DNA of 64,000 nt. It comes from Archangium lansingense. GTDB taxonomy: Bacteria; Myxococcota; Myxococcia; Myxococcales; Myxococcaceae. The DNA lies in NCBI RefSeq assembly GCF_026626635.1, contig NZ_JAPNKA010000001.1, positions 8,184,001-8,248,000 on the forward strand, written 5' to 3'. The notes under the pieces were generated by a model. That model saw only the letters and a program-made list of their open reading frames with translations, searched no databases and was not told where the DNA came from. This document shows, piece after piece, positions 7,744 to 16,900 of the stretch (position 1 is the first letter of the stretch; the number at the start of each line of letters is the position of its first letter). The position numbers and the translations under genes are program-made.

Positions 7744-8552
7744 TGACCAACGCAGGCATCGAATCAGACGTCAAGACGCTGTTAGAAGACATCAGCAGTG
7801 TCACCCATCAATCCAGTCTCGCCGGGGATTCAGCCCAGTGGTTTAAAGAAATCGTTGAGGCATTCTCTCAAACGTTTCCCACCACAACCGCCGATGCGAT
7901 ATTCGGATTTCTTACAATTCTAAGCATCCAGCCAGAGGTGGGGCACTCGACAAATCTAAATCTTAATTATTTTGAACTCGCCGACAAGATTCTAAAGCTC
8001 AGTGAGATTGACTTAAAGATCTCCGAGGCAATTAGCATTGGACGTGAACTTGTAGACATCGTGAAGCAAAAGTCACACGCTACACATGCCGTAGTTCCAA
8101 TCACCGAAGACACCCTGCGGGCATCCAAGGGGGTAACTGCAAAAGATGTTTTGCACGTACTGAGCCTTTCTGCGGATGCATACAACATACTCAAGAAGCA
8201 CGAAGGCCAGGCGCTACTCACCCTCTCAAGACTTCACCGACTATGCAAACGCAGCGGCGTATCGGAAAACCTGATTAGCCAATTCTGTGAATTGAAGGCG
8301 GAGTGGGATGTCTGGTATAGAACCGCACAGCACGAAGGAGATCTGATCGAGTTTCTCAGCCTTCGCGATGAATGCAACAAGCTACTTGCCGCACATGCAG
8401 CAAGAGCAATTGACTTCCCACTCCTGGCAAAGTCCGCTGCCGACTTGGCAGATAAGTATCGTCCCCAGCTGACAACATCTGTTCCTATAAACAAGAAACT
8501 CGTTCTGGGGCACATACTTGCATTGGCTGCAGAGACAGGAGCTAACCTATGA
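7743..8552 (+). CDS. Lamassu/ABC-3C effector LmuA, C-terminal half (downstream of insertion)
   Basis: 269 residues if translation re-starts at the GTG created at the right target duplication. The frame is the same as the upstream nuclease half, and the junction reads as one ancestral protein of about 402 residues once the insertion is removed. The sequence starts VTNAGIESDVKTLLEDISS, continues as a largely alpha-helical region and has no membrane segment. In ABC-three-component systems this C-terminal part docks the effector to the ATPase/middle component. Its stop overlaps the next start (ATGA), so translation of the downstream genes is coupled to it. No ribosome-binding site precedes the GTG, so re-initiation may be poor. 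Confidence 0.7.
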   Translation: MTNAGIESDVKTLLEDISSVTHQSSLAGDSAQWFKEIVEAFSQTFPTTTADAIFGFLTILSIQPEVGHSTNLNLNYFELADKILKLSEIDLKISEAISIGRELVDIVKQKSHATHAVVPITEDTLRASKGVTAKDVLHVLSLSADAYNILKKHEGQALLTLSRLHRLCKRSGVSENLISQFCELKAEWDVWYRTAQHEGDLIEFLSLRDECNKLLAAHAARAIDFPLLAKSAADLADKYRPQLTTSVPINKKLVLGHILALAAETGANL

Positions 8553-9046
8553 GCACATACGAAGACCTGATTGAGCAGGCTGCGCAGGCGGGAGTCCAGC
8601 TCAACATCAGGGATGAGTCGCAGCGGGGCTCCGAGCAACCCGACAAGCCCCTACGCCATCAGTCGCCTGCGGAAATCATCTTCCATACTCCAATCATCGC
8701 ACTTGCCATTCTGATAGTCTCGTTCTCAGAAAAGGTCTTCCATACCGGCGAACTCAGTCGCTGGACAGCCAATGTACTCGCACAACTTTGCTACGGATCC
8801 ACTAAGACAGCCAGTGCACTTGAGTGGTCCATTATCCTGCACGCCAGATGCGCGGAAGCCCTCGTCTTTCTGGAGAACGCATCGCTTGCAACCGTTTCAA
8901 CCACCGACAAGCGTATCACCATCTCCTCAACAGGAAGAGAGTTCATACGAGAAAGACTGAAGAGCACGGAGGATATCGGCCAACTGCTTAGGGCTCTGCT
9001 CCGAGCGCATTCATTCGTGCAAGCCAGGGGCTTTACACTTCTATGA
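8549..9046 (+). CDS. Lamassu LmuC / ABC-three-component system middle component-like protein
   Basis: 165 residues. The start ATG overlaps the stop of the upstream effector gene (ATGA), and its own stop overlaps the start of the SMC-like ATPase gene (ATGA again), so all three are translationally coupled. Size, position between nuclease and ATPase, and the helical PAEIIFHTPIIALAILIVSF segment (about residues 41-60) followed by a possible winged-helix region (residues ~80-140) fit the small middle component of ABC-3C systems, called LmuC in Lamassu and DdmB in Vibrio. It would bridge effector and ATPase. The name rests mainly on gene order and size; sequence similarity could not be tested. Confidence 0.6.
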   Translation: MSTYEDLIEQAAQAGVQLNIRDESQRGSEQPDKPLRHQSPAEIIFHTPIIALAILIVSFSEKVFHTGELSRWTANVLAQLCYGSTKTASALEWSIILHARCAEALVFLENASLATVSTTDKRITISSTGREFIRERLKSTEDIGQLLRALLRAHSFVQARGFTLL

Positions 9047-10845
9047 GCCGTCTACTCAATTCTTTTACCTACAAGGCGCGTAGTGACGATTCCTGGGAGA
9101 CCGCCAAGTTTGAACTTGGTGAGGCCCTCACAGTTCTCAAAGGCCCAAACGGCTCGGGCAAGACCCCGCTAATCAAAGGTCTGATCTTTGGGCTGGGATA
9201 TCCTGTCGAACTTCCGCCGGATGTTCGCGCCAACTTCGTGTCAACCGAGTTAGCTCTCAACCATGGCGGAACAACCTACCTTATAACCAGGGAGATTGAT
9301 GACGACTTCCGAATTAGAGTATCGGAGAAAGGCGCATCAACCTCCACTGAGTTCCGGAACGAAAGAGACTATTCGTTATGGCTTTTGAACGCTCTGTCAA
9401 TGCCGGCAGTGCAACTCACCGACAAAGGGGGCAACGCAACAATTCCTTATATTAGCGTCTTGGCACCTGGATTCTATGTTGATCAGGATCTTGGCTGGCG
9501 TAGCCTTTATGCCCCACAGAGGAATAAGGTATTCATCAAGGACCAGGAGCAGGAGGTGCTACGGGTGCTTCTCGGCGCTCCACCCAAGAATCCATATCGA
9601 AACACTGAAGAATTCAACGATGCCAAGCGAGAGTTTGAACTAATTGAAGGCCAAGTGGCCCTGCGCGGCAGGCTCCTCGAAAAGCAGCGGAAGGACAAGG
9701 GCAACGATGAGGTTGCAAACCTTGAGGCGAAGAAAGCCCGACTAAGCACAGAACTCGCTGCATACAACACCGGCATCGAGTCGATACAAAGTAGCCTTGG
9801 CAGATTTGATCTCGCCATTACAGAGCAGACCGAAGTTTGCAATAAGCTCCAATCTGAGATCTCTGCCCTTGAAGGCAGACAACGCCGCCTAGCGGCGGCA
9901 TCGAGCGAGATCGCATCGGAAACGCAACTAGTATGGCTAAATTCTATCGCGGCCGATGCGTTTCGCACGTTCTGTGGCCAAGGAAACTGCGGGCTCTTCA
10001 AGAATTCGGAAGAGTCCTTCGGGCGCCGCCTGCTATACCTTAAAGATCAAATCAAAGACATTGAGAACGCATCCAGCAGCATCACCAAGACAATTTCCCT
10101 GCGCCGAGAAGCTCATTCGACTGAGACCACAAAACTCAAGAATCTATTTTCCGAGAAAGAGAAGGCTAGCCAGTCCTCCGGCTCCAAAAATATTCTCGAC
10201 TCAATTGAATCTATTACTAAGTCGCTGACTGATATTTCGCTTCGTCTTGAGGCTCTCAAGGCCATCGAGAGCGAGGAATTGACATTCGAACGACTGCTCG
10301 AACAGCGAGAGCAACTGCGGCTCCGCGTCGAGAATTCAAGGCCGACGCGCCGTTCGTCTTCTGGGTCAACATCCGACATTCGGAGTAAACTTAGGGACAA
10401 CCTGATTAACTGGCTATCTATACTCCAGACTCCAAACCTCACAGGGCCAGCCATTATTGATGAAGACTTTCGACTCTTCTTTGGAGAACACAGATTTACG
10501 GAGTCTTCATTTCAGGGAGGGAGCACTCGCACGAGGATCGTCTTGGCATTTCATGCCGCCGTTCTCCAGACATCCCTGCAGGCTGGAGGCAACCATCCAG
10601 GGTTGCTTATTTTTGATGCGCCAAAGCAGCATGAGCTTAACGAGCAACACTTGGCGGCCTACCTCAAAGCGCTGAGGGGCCTTTCAGCTCAAGGCAAGCG
10701 GCCTGCCCAGATTGTCTTTTCCGTTTCCGATTTGACATTGGCGTTTGGCGAACAAGATGCGTCGTGGCAGCCGGATTATGGCTCTACAGCGGAGCCGCGT
10801 TTCTTCGGGAGAACAGGTACCAAACGTGTGCCGCCCGCAAAGTAG
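9043..10845 (+). CDS. Lamassu LmuB: SMC/RecN-like ABC ATPase sensor
   Basis: 600 residues. The Walker A motif GPNGSGKT is at 34-41. A central ~250-residue coiled-coil region carries a CGQGNC pair (Cys311/Cys316) where SMC/Rad50 proteins have the hinge or zinc hook. An ABC-signature-like segment QGGSTRTR is at about 491, and a Walker B-like LLIFDAPKQHE at ~521-531. The Asp-Ala-Pro in place of Asp-Glu, followed by KQ, is typical of the ATPases of ABC-three-component/Lamassu systems. In that family the SMC protein recognises foreign DNA ends or structures and releases the bound nuclease. It is the last gene of the operon and intact. Together with the small middle component it could still sense DNA although the nuclease gene is interrupted. 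Confidence 0.8.
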   Translation: MSRLLNSFTYKARSDDSWETAKFELGEALTVLKGPNGSGKTPLIKGLIFGLGYPVELPPDVRANFVSTELALNHGGTTYLITREIDDDFRIRVSEKGASTSTEFRNERDYSLWLLNALSMPAVQLTDKGGNATIPYISVLAPGFYVDQDLGWRSLYAPQRNKVFIKDQEQEVLRVLLGAPPKNPYRNTEEFNDAKREFELIEGQVALRGRLLEKQRKDKGNDEVANLEAKKARLSTELAAYNTGIESIQSSLGRFDLAITEQTEVCNKLQSEISALEGRQRRLAAASSEIASETQLVWLNSIAADAFRTFCGQGNCGLFKNSEESFGRRLLYLKDQIKDIENASSSITKTISLRREAHSTETTKLKNLFSEKEKASQSSGSKNILDSIESITKSLTDISLRLEALKAIESEELTFERLLEQREQLRLRVENSRPTRRSSSGSTSDIRSKLRDNLINWLSILQTPNLTGPAIIDEDFRLFFGEHRFTESSFQGGSTRTRIVLAFHAAVLQTSLQAGGNHPGLLIFDAPKQHELNEQHLAAYLKALRGLSAQGKRPAQIVFSVSDLTLAFGEQDASWQPDYGSTAEPRFFGRTGTKRVPPAK

Positions 10846-11126
10846 TACACCCGCCAAGTGCCTCCAGCCACGCTACCGTCAGTCTCCCTTGTGCTTCGCG
10901 TGAGCCCTGGTAGGCCGGAGCACGTAGACCGAAGAACTCTAGCCGCTCACGTCCGTGAGTGGCTCGACGTGGTTAGGTCGAATGTGCCCTCAGTGTGCCC
11001 TTCCAGCGTGGTTTGATGCGGCACTCCCGGGAACGGCGTGGGATGGGGCGGGATGACGAACCCGAGGGAAATCAAGGCGATAGCAGGTAACAGCGCGTCC
11101 TGCTTGGGGTTTGCTATCGCCCTGCC
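10846..11126. other. Non-coding right arm of the island
   Basis: This 280-nt stretch has no gene but several structures: a near-perfect 11-bp inverted repeat AGCCGCTCACG/CGTGAGTGGCT at 10941-10964; the short direct repeat at 10982-11004; and a 10-bp inverted repeat GGCGATAGCA / TGCTATCGCC at 11076-11085 and 11112-11121, immediately before the right att-like repeat. The last, with the following T-arm, spans about 75 nt, but the acceptor ends do not pair, so it is not a functional tRNA. Confidence 0.45.
10982..11004. repeat. Short direct repeat near right island end
   Basis: Second copy of the 23-bp motif found at 6420-6442 (20 of 23 identical, same orientation). Together the pair marks both inner ends of the island and may be integrase-binding sites or remnants of an earlier integrase gene end. 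Confidence 0.45.
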
Positions 11127-11199
11127 CACGGGTTCGAATTCCGTCGGGGACAACCTGGAAGGCCCAGCAATCTCAAGGGGTTGCTGGGCTTTTCCTTTG
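11127..11199 (+). repeat. Right island boundary: tRNA-like 3' end plus terminator (attR-like)
   Basis: This is a direct copy (about 85% identical, no gaps) of 6335-6407. It has the T-arm with loop TTCGAAT, the acceptor-like CGGGGAC strand, then a hairpin GCCCAGCAA / TTGCTGGGC (11162-11189) followed by TTTTCC. The divergence between copies shows an old integration or two different parental tRNA ends. The IS66 target site lies only 25 nt to its right. Confidence 0.65.
11162..11199 (+). terminator. Intrinsic terminator within the right att-like repeat
   Basis: A 9-bp GC-rich stem (GCCCAGCAA / TTGCTGGGC) with a 10-nt loop and a following TTTTCCTTT tract. It is the counterpart of the terminator at 6368-6405 and would stop read-through from the defence operon. 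Confidence 0.7.
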
Positions 11200-11304
11200 C
11201 GCTCCTTCTTCGGCTCCTCCTCCTTCGCGGCGTAAGCGCTCGGCGGACCACACCTTCCGCGTGAGGGAGGAGGCGTTCAGCGTCGCGTTCCAGGAGGTGT
11301 AGAC

Positions 11305-11682
11305 ATGGGACGCAACACGGAAAGAGTGGACGCAACGCTGGCGAGGGCCGCGGCAAGCAACTACTGGACGGAGGCCGAAGCGCAGGCGGTGCTCGAGGCA
11401 TACGAGGTGAGCGGGTTGTCGGTGGCGGAGTTCGCCCGCCGCCATGGGCTGGGTCCACAGCGGCTGAGGTGGTGGAAGAAGCGACGGGCCGAGGAGGCGG
11501 CCCCGGGGCTCGCGTTCGTCCCGGTGCACGTCGCGGCGCCGCCGTCGCCAGAAGCACAGCGGGCACCGGGCGCAGCCAGCATGGAGGTGCTGCTGGCCAG
11601 GGGCCGACGCATCCGGGTGGAGCCCGGCTTCGACGCGGGCTCGCTGGCGCGGCTGGTGAGGGCGCTGGAGGAAGCATGCTGA
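11305..11682 (+). CDS. tnpA: IS66-family TnpA (HTH accessory protein)
   Basis: 125 residues, a small accessory protein of IS66 transposition. A helix-turn-helix is visible at about residues 25-55 (WTEAEAQAVLEAYEVSGLS then VAEFARRHGLGPQRLRWWKK), the DNA-binding core shared with IS3/IS66 OrfA proteins. GGAGGTG lies about 7 nt before the ATG. Its stop overlaps the start of tnpB (ATGCTGA), indicating translational coupling. The product is needed with TnpB and TnpC for movement in the family; its individual biochemical role is not established. Confidence 0.9.
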   Translation: MGRNTERVDATLARAAASNYWTEAEAQAVLEAYEVSGLSVAEFARRHGLGPQRLRWWKKRRAEEAAPGLAFVPVHVAAPPSPEAQRAPGAASMEVLLARGRRIRVEPGFDAGSLARLVRALEEAC

Positions 11683-12047
11683 CGCTGCCCTCCTCGGTGC
11701 GCATCCACCTGGCATGCCAGCCCGTCGACATGCGCAAGTCCTTCGATGGGCTCTCCATGCTGGCGCGGCAGGTACTGCGAGAGGACCCCTTGAGTGGACA
11801 CCTCTTCGTCTTCTTCAACCGCACGCGCGACATGGTGAAGGTGCTGTGGTGGCACTCGGGCGGCTTCTGCCTCTTCTCCAAGCGCCTGGAGAAGGGCAGC
11901 TTCCGCCTGCCGCGTCCGCTGGCCGAGGATAGCTCCGCCCTCACCCTGGAGGCGGTGGAGCTCACGCTGCTGCTGGAGGGGATTGATTTGAAGGCCAGCG
12001 TCCGGCGGCCTCGCTGGCAGCCCCCACCTCTGAAGTCGGCTGCGTGA
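11676..12047 (+). CDS. tnpB: IS66-family TnpB (IS66 Orf2-like)
   Basis: 123 residues, the normal size. The signature of IS66 Orf2 is clear: VRIHLACQPVDMRKSFDGLS (residues ~7-26), then GHLFVFFNRTRDMVKVLWWH and GFCLFSKRLEKGSFRLP. The ATG at 11676 overlaps the tnpA stop by 7 nt. Function in transposition is accessory and undefined biochemically. It is intact and followed 36 nt later by tnpC. Confidence 0.95.
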   Translation: MLTLPSSVRIHLACQPVDMRKSFDGLSMLARQVLREDPLSGHLFVFFNRTRDMVKVLWWHSGGFCLFSKRLEKGSFRLPRPLAEDSSALTLEAVELTLLLEGIDLKASVRRPRWQPPPLKSAA

Positions 12048-12083
12048 GAATACCTCTTGCGTCCTGGGGCCGGCTCATGGCTC

Positions 12084-13754
12084 ATGTCCCGGGACATGAG
12101 CGGCGCGGCTCCCGGCAAGAAGATGACGGACGTACACGGCGTGGCGGCACTGCTGCGCACGCTGCTGGCCGAGGGCCAGGACGAGCAGGTGATTGAGCTG
12201 GTGTTGGGCCTGCTCTCGCAGTTGGTGGAGAAGAACACCGAGTTGGAGTTGCGGCTGCGCAAGGCGATGCGCCAGCGGTTTGGCCGCACTAGCGAGAAGC
12301 TATCAGCCGAGCAACTGTCGCTGTTCCTGGAGCAACTGGGCCAGGAGAACGCCGGGGCCCAAGAGGCGGCGGCGCCTGATGCCGGGGACGCATGCGTCGC
12401 GGCGGGCTCCACGCAGCCCTCCAAGCCACCACACAAGGAGTCGCGAAAGAAGGAGCGCAAGGGGCACGGGCGCCGCCCGCTCCCCTCCAGCCTGCCGCGC
12501 GAGCAGCGCGTCCACCAGCCCCCGCCCGAGGCGCTGCGGTGCGAGGCATGCGGGCGGGACAAGACGTGCTGTGGCGAGGAGAAGAGCGAGACATTGGAGT
12601 GGGTGCCCGGCCACTTCAAGGTGATTGAGGAGGTACGGCCCAAGTACGCCTGCCGGCCGTGTGGCGACGGGCTGGTGGTGGCTCCTCCCGCCGACAGGGT
12701 GATTGAGGGCGGATTGCCGGGTGCTGGCCTGGTGGCCCACGTCCTCGTGTCCAAATTCAAGGACCACCTGCCGCTGCACCGGCTGAGCGGCATCTACGCG
12801 CGCCATGGCGTGCAGCTGCGTACCTCGACGCTCTCGGACTGGGTGGCCGCGGGCGCCGACACCCTCCAGCCGCTGGCCCGGGAGGTGGCCCGGCGGGCGC
12901 TGGCCTCGCACGTGCTGCAGAGCGACGACACGCACCTGAAGGTGCTCGACAGGGAGCACCCCAACGGCCTCAAGCGCGGGCACATGTGGGTGTACCTGGG
13001 GGACACCACCTGGGCGGCCTTCGTCTACACGCCGGACTGGAAGGAAGAAGGGCCCCTGTCCTTCCTGGACAAGCGTGAGGGCTGGCTGCTGGTGGACGGG
13101 TACAAGGGCTACGACAAGCTGTTTACCCGCCAGGGCGCCACCGCGGTGGAGGTGGGATGCTGGAGCCATGCCCGTCGCTACTTCGTCGAGGCCTTGGACG
13201 CCGGTGACACACGAGCGGCGCTGCCGCTCTCGCTCATCGGCCGGCTCTTCGAGGTGGAGCGCGAAGCCGACGAGCAGCGGGTGGACGAGGCCGAGAGGCT
13301 GCGCAGGCGCGACGCGCTCTCACGCGCTGTCACGGAGCAACTGGGGCGCTGGGTGGCCGAAACCTACAACCGGGAGCCGCCGAAGAGTCCGCTGGCGCAG
13401 GCGTGCCGCTACGCCATCAACCAGTGGAAGTCGCTGACGCGCTTCATGGAGGACGCGCGCCTGCCGCTGCACAACAACGCCTCGGAGCTGCGGCTGCGGG
13501 AGATTGCCGTCGGCAGGAAGAACTACCTGTTCGCCGGCAGCGACGCGGGAGCCGAGCGCGCCGCGTGCGTGTACACGCTGGTGGCCACGTGCGTGCTGGC
13601 CGGGGTGGAGCCGTGGGCGTACCTGGCTGACGTGCTGGAGAAGCTCGCCCAGGGCTGGCCGCAGCGCCGTCTCGAGGAACTGCTGCCGCCCATGTGGAAG
13701 GCCGCGCGCACGGCTGCCGCCCAGACGCCCTCCACCTCTTCTGCCGTGACCTGA
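12084..13754 (+). CDS. tnpC: IS66-family transposase TnpC
   Basis: About 556 residues from the ATG at 12084. Order of parts: an N-terminal leucine-zipper-like segment (ELVLGLLSQLVEKNTELELR, about 30-55), a zinc-finger region with CEACGRDK...CRPCGDG (about 150-195), then the DDE domain. In that domain LQSDDTHLKVL (~280), LLVDGYKGYDKLF (~337) and LPLHNNASELRLREIAVGRK (~465-485) carry the acidic residues. The frame also opens at a TTG 27 nt earlier, but the ATG is preferred; it lies in a perfect 16-bp palindrome CATGTCCCGGGACATG (12083-12098). No frameshift or stop is seen, so the transposase should be active. Confidence 0.93.
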   Translation: MSRDMSGAAPGKKMTDVHGVAALLRTLLAEGQDEQVIELVLGLLSQLVEKNTELELRLRKAMRQRFGRTSEKLSAEQLSLFLEQLGQENAGAQEAAAPDAGDACVAAGSTQPSKPPHKESRKKERKGHGRRPLPSSLPREQRVHQPPPEALRCEACGRDKTCCGEEKSETLEWVPGHFKVIEEVRPKYACRPCGDGLVVAPPADRVIEGGLPGAGLVAHVLVSKFKDHLPLHRLSGIYARHGVQLRTSTLSDWVAAGADTLQPLAREVARRALASHVLQSDDTHLKVLDREHPNGLKRGHMWVYLGDTTWAAFVYTPDWKEEGPLSFLDKREGWLLVDGYKGYDKLFTRQGATAVEVGCWSHARRYFVEALDAGDTRAALPLSLIGRLFEVEREADEQRVDEAERLRRRDALSRAVTEQLGRWVAETYNREPPKSPLAQACRYAINQWKSLTRFMEDARLPLHNNASELRLREIAVGRKNYLFAGSDAGAERAACVYTLVATCVLAGVEPWAYLADVLEKLAQGWPQRRLEELLPPMWKAARTAAAQTPSTSSAVT

Positions 13755-13970
13755 GCATCGCCCATCCCCGTCGGCAGACCGGCGGGCGGCGCACCCGTTA
13801 TCACATCTGCGCCGCCCCCCTGCACCGCTCCGCCGAGTGGATACTTCGCGGCCAAGGACGGGCTCTCCTCCTCCGGCTCCCCTTCGCCCCTGCTTGGAAC
13901 GAGGAGATGCGTATCGCCTGCGAGGACCAATTTGGTTCTTGGCGGACCAAGAGCGCCCATTGGGGCGGAG

Positions 13971-16900
13971 CTACCGCGGGCCCGGGTGCCGCGGCAGGCG
14001 CACGGTGAAGGTGGTGCCCTCCTCCAGCGTGGAGCGCACTTCGATGCCCCCGTCATGGGCGAGGACGATCTGCCGGGTGATGAAGAGGCCCAGACCGAGG
14101 CTGCCCTGACGCGCGCCGGCCCCGGGCCCGCGCCGGTAGGGCTCGAAGAGGTTCGCCATGAGCTCCGGTGGGATGGCGCGCCCCGCGTTCTCGTTGTGCA
14201 CCTCGAGCAGGAGGCTCGAGCCCTCGCTCCGGGTGGACACCCGCACGGGCGTGCCCGCCGGACTGTGCTGGAGCGCATTGCCCACCAGGTTGGTTACCAC
14301 CTGGGCCAACCGGTCCCCATCCCACTCGCCTCGCCCCTCCCCGCTGGAGTGGAACGCGATGTACCGGTCGGGATGGGCGCTGCGCACCTCCTTCACTACC
14401 CGCAGGACATGCTCGTGGAAGTCCAGGGGCTCGTGGTGGACGGGGATGCCCCGCATGCGTGCCTGGTTGAAGTCGAGCAGGTCTCGAATCATCCGGCTGG
14501 CCCGGTCCGACGCCGCGCGGATGCGGCCGGCGGCCTGGGCGGTGCGCTCGTCCACGTCCCCGCGCTTGAGCAGGCTCGTGGCCGACAGGCTGATGGCGTT
14601 GAGGGGGGTGCGCAGGTCGTGGCTGACGATGGCCACCACGTCCTCGCGCACCCGGATGGCTTCCTGGGCTTGCTGGTAGAGGCGCGCGTTATCGAGCGCC
14701 ATGGCCGCGCGATCGGCCACGCCCCGGGCCACCTCCTGGTTCGTCATGGCGCACGTGGCGCGGGGCTGGATCCAGGCGAAGGAGATGAGGCCGAGCTTGC
14801 GGCCCCGGGCCACCAGCGGGACGAGGAGGAGGGACCTCAAGCCGAGCGCCTCCAGCAGGGCCCGATACTCCGGGTCGCCGGCGAGGGCCTCCAGCCGCTC
14901 GGGGGAGGGCTCCGGCTCGGCCAGGGGCACGCCGCTCTCCAGCACTCGCAGCAGCGCGCTGGAGCGGCCCAGCGGGAGGGGAGACGGCATCGAGCGGCGG
15001 ATGAGGGCCTGGCGCTCGGGCTCGCGTGCCGCCACCTCCAGCCGCTGCAACTGCCCGTCCTCTCCCAGCAGATCCACCAGGCAGTAGTCGGCCAGATGGG
15101 ACACCACGAGCGAGGCGAGGCTCTTGAGGGTGGTGTGCACGTCGAGAGATTGGGACAGCAGCGTGCCCACTTGGACGAACAGGGCCTGGGCCTCCTCGGC
15201 GTGCTTGCGCGCGGTGATGTCGCGCACGATGCAGGTGAAGAAGCGTCCCTGCGACAGGCGGGTCTCGCTGACGGAGAGCTCCAGGGGGAAGAGGCTCCCG
15301 TCCTTGCGGCGGCCCCGCACCTCGCGCCCGCCGCCGAGCGGCTTGTGGGCCCCCGGTGGGAGCAGGCTGCTCAGGTAGGGCTCGGGCACCAGGTGGCGGA
15401 TGTCGCGGCCGAGCAGTTGCTCGGGGGGATGGCCGAAGATGCGCACGGTGGCGGGGTTGATGCTCTGGATGACGCCCCACTCGTCGATGGTGAGGATGCC
15501 ATCCACCGCCGTCTCCAGGATGGCCTGCAGCCGCTGGGCCGTCGCGCGCAGCACCTCCTCGGCCTGCCGCCGCGGGGAGATGTCGCGGGCAATCATGGCG
15601 AAGCCTCGCAGGCCCCCCCGCTCGTCACGCAGCGCGGTGAGCAGGACGTCCGCCCAGAACCGGCTGCCGTCCTTGCGCAGCAGGGACACCTCTGTGCGGT
15701 ACTGCCCCTCGGTGCCGGCGAGCCGCAGCGCCTCCTCGGGGACCCCGGCCACCACGTCTCCGGGGAGGTAGAAGAGGGACATGGGGCGGCCGAGCACCTC
15801 CGAGGCCTTCCAGCCCTTGATGCGCTCGGCTCCCGGATTCCAGCTCGTCACCCGGCCCTCGGGGTCGAGCATGAAGATGGCGTAGTCCTCCACGCCCTCC
15901 ACCAGCAGGCGGAAGCGCTCCTCGGTGGCGTTCTCGGCGCGCCTGCGCTCGGTGATGTCCAGCACCGCGCTGGCCACGAGGATGACCTCGCCGGCCCGGT
16001 TGCGCACGGGGGCGTGGTTGAAGAGCCAGTGGTGGACCTCTCCACCCGTGGCGGGGGTGGTGCCCGTCACCTCCTGGCCGAAGACCGGCTGCCCCGTCTC
16101 CAGCACCTGGCGGCGGATGGGCACGAGCTGGCCGGCCATGTCGGGAGCGAGCTCGTCCACGGTGCGGCCCAGGATCTGCCCGGTGGGCACGCCGAGGATG
16201 TCGGCCAGCATCTGGTTGACGCGCACGTAGCGCAGGTCGCGGTCGAGGAAGGACAGGCCCACCGGGGCGGTGGTGAGCAGGGTATCCAGCAACACCAGGG
16301 CCTCCTCCGCCTTGCGGCGCGCGCGCACCAACTCCGTCACCTCCACCCCGTGCACGACGACACCTTCCACCTGGCCATCCGGCGCGTGGATGGGCGTATA
16401 GACGAAGTTGAAGAAGGCCTCCTCGGGCGCTCCCCCGCCGGGTGGGGCCACCCACACCGGCGCCTCGTTGCCGCTGACAGGCCCGCCCGTGCGGTAGACG
16501 TTGTCGATGAGCTCGCCGTAGCCCTGCTCCACGAACTCGGGAATGGCCTCGCGCAGGGGCTTGCTCACGATGTCCCGGCCGCGGCGCGAGATGACGGCGG
16601 GATTGGCCAGGGTGACGATGTGCTCGGGCCCCTTGAACACCAACATCATCACCGACGACAACTGGAAGAGCGCGCCCAGGCGCTCGAATTGGGCCTCGGA
16701 CTCGCGCAGCAACTGGGCCCGGGCGCTCTCGGCCTCCTTGCGCTCGGTAATGTCCGTGGAGATGCCGCCGATGGCCGCGGGCGAGCCCTCGTCCCCGGGC
16801 AGTGGAAACTTCACGGTCAGGTACATGCGCGGCCCCGAGGGACGGTGCACCACCTCCTCGGTGACGCAGGTGTGGCCGGCCAGGACCCGGGCGTCACTGG

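Larger units (their letters stand above)
11232..13844 (+). mobile_element. Complete IS66-family insertion sequence with 8-bp target duplication
   Basis: The element is 2613 bp. The left end starts GTAAGCGCTCGGCGGACC, with the GTAAGCG typical of IS66. The right end, read in reverse complement, is GTATCCACTCGGCGGAGC. The direct 8-bp duplication TTCGCGGC flanks it at 11224-11231 and 13845-13852, the size characteristic of IS66. It carries the three canonical genes in order (tnpA, tnpB, tnpC), all open, so it is probably mobile. It landed between the right island boundary and the 3' end of the sensor kinase gene, interrupting no recognisable gene. Confidence 0.93.

Noticed and set aside
11076..11151. 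tRNA-like 75-nt structure before the right att-like repeat
   Set aside because: The inner inverted repeat and T-arm fit tRNA length, but the acceptor strands do not pair and no anticodon stem forms.
12083..12098. 16-bp perfect palindrome at the transposase start as a regulatory site
   Set aside because: It may be coincidental; there is no second half-site or known operator in IS66, so it is only noted under the transposase gene.
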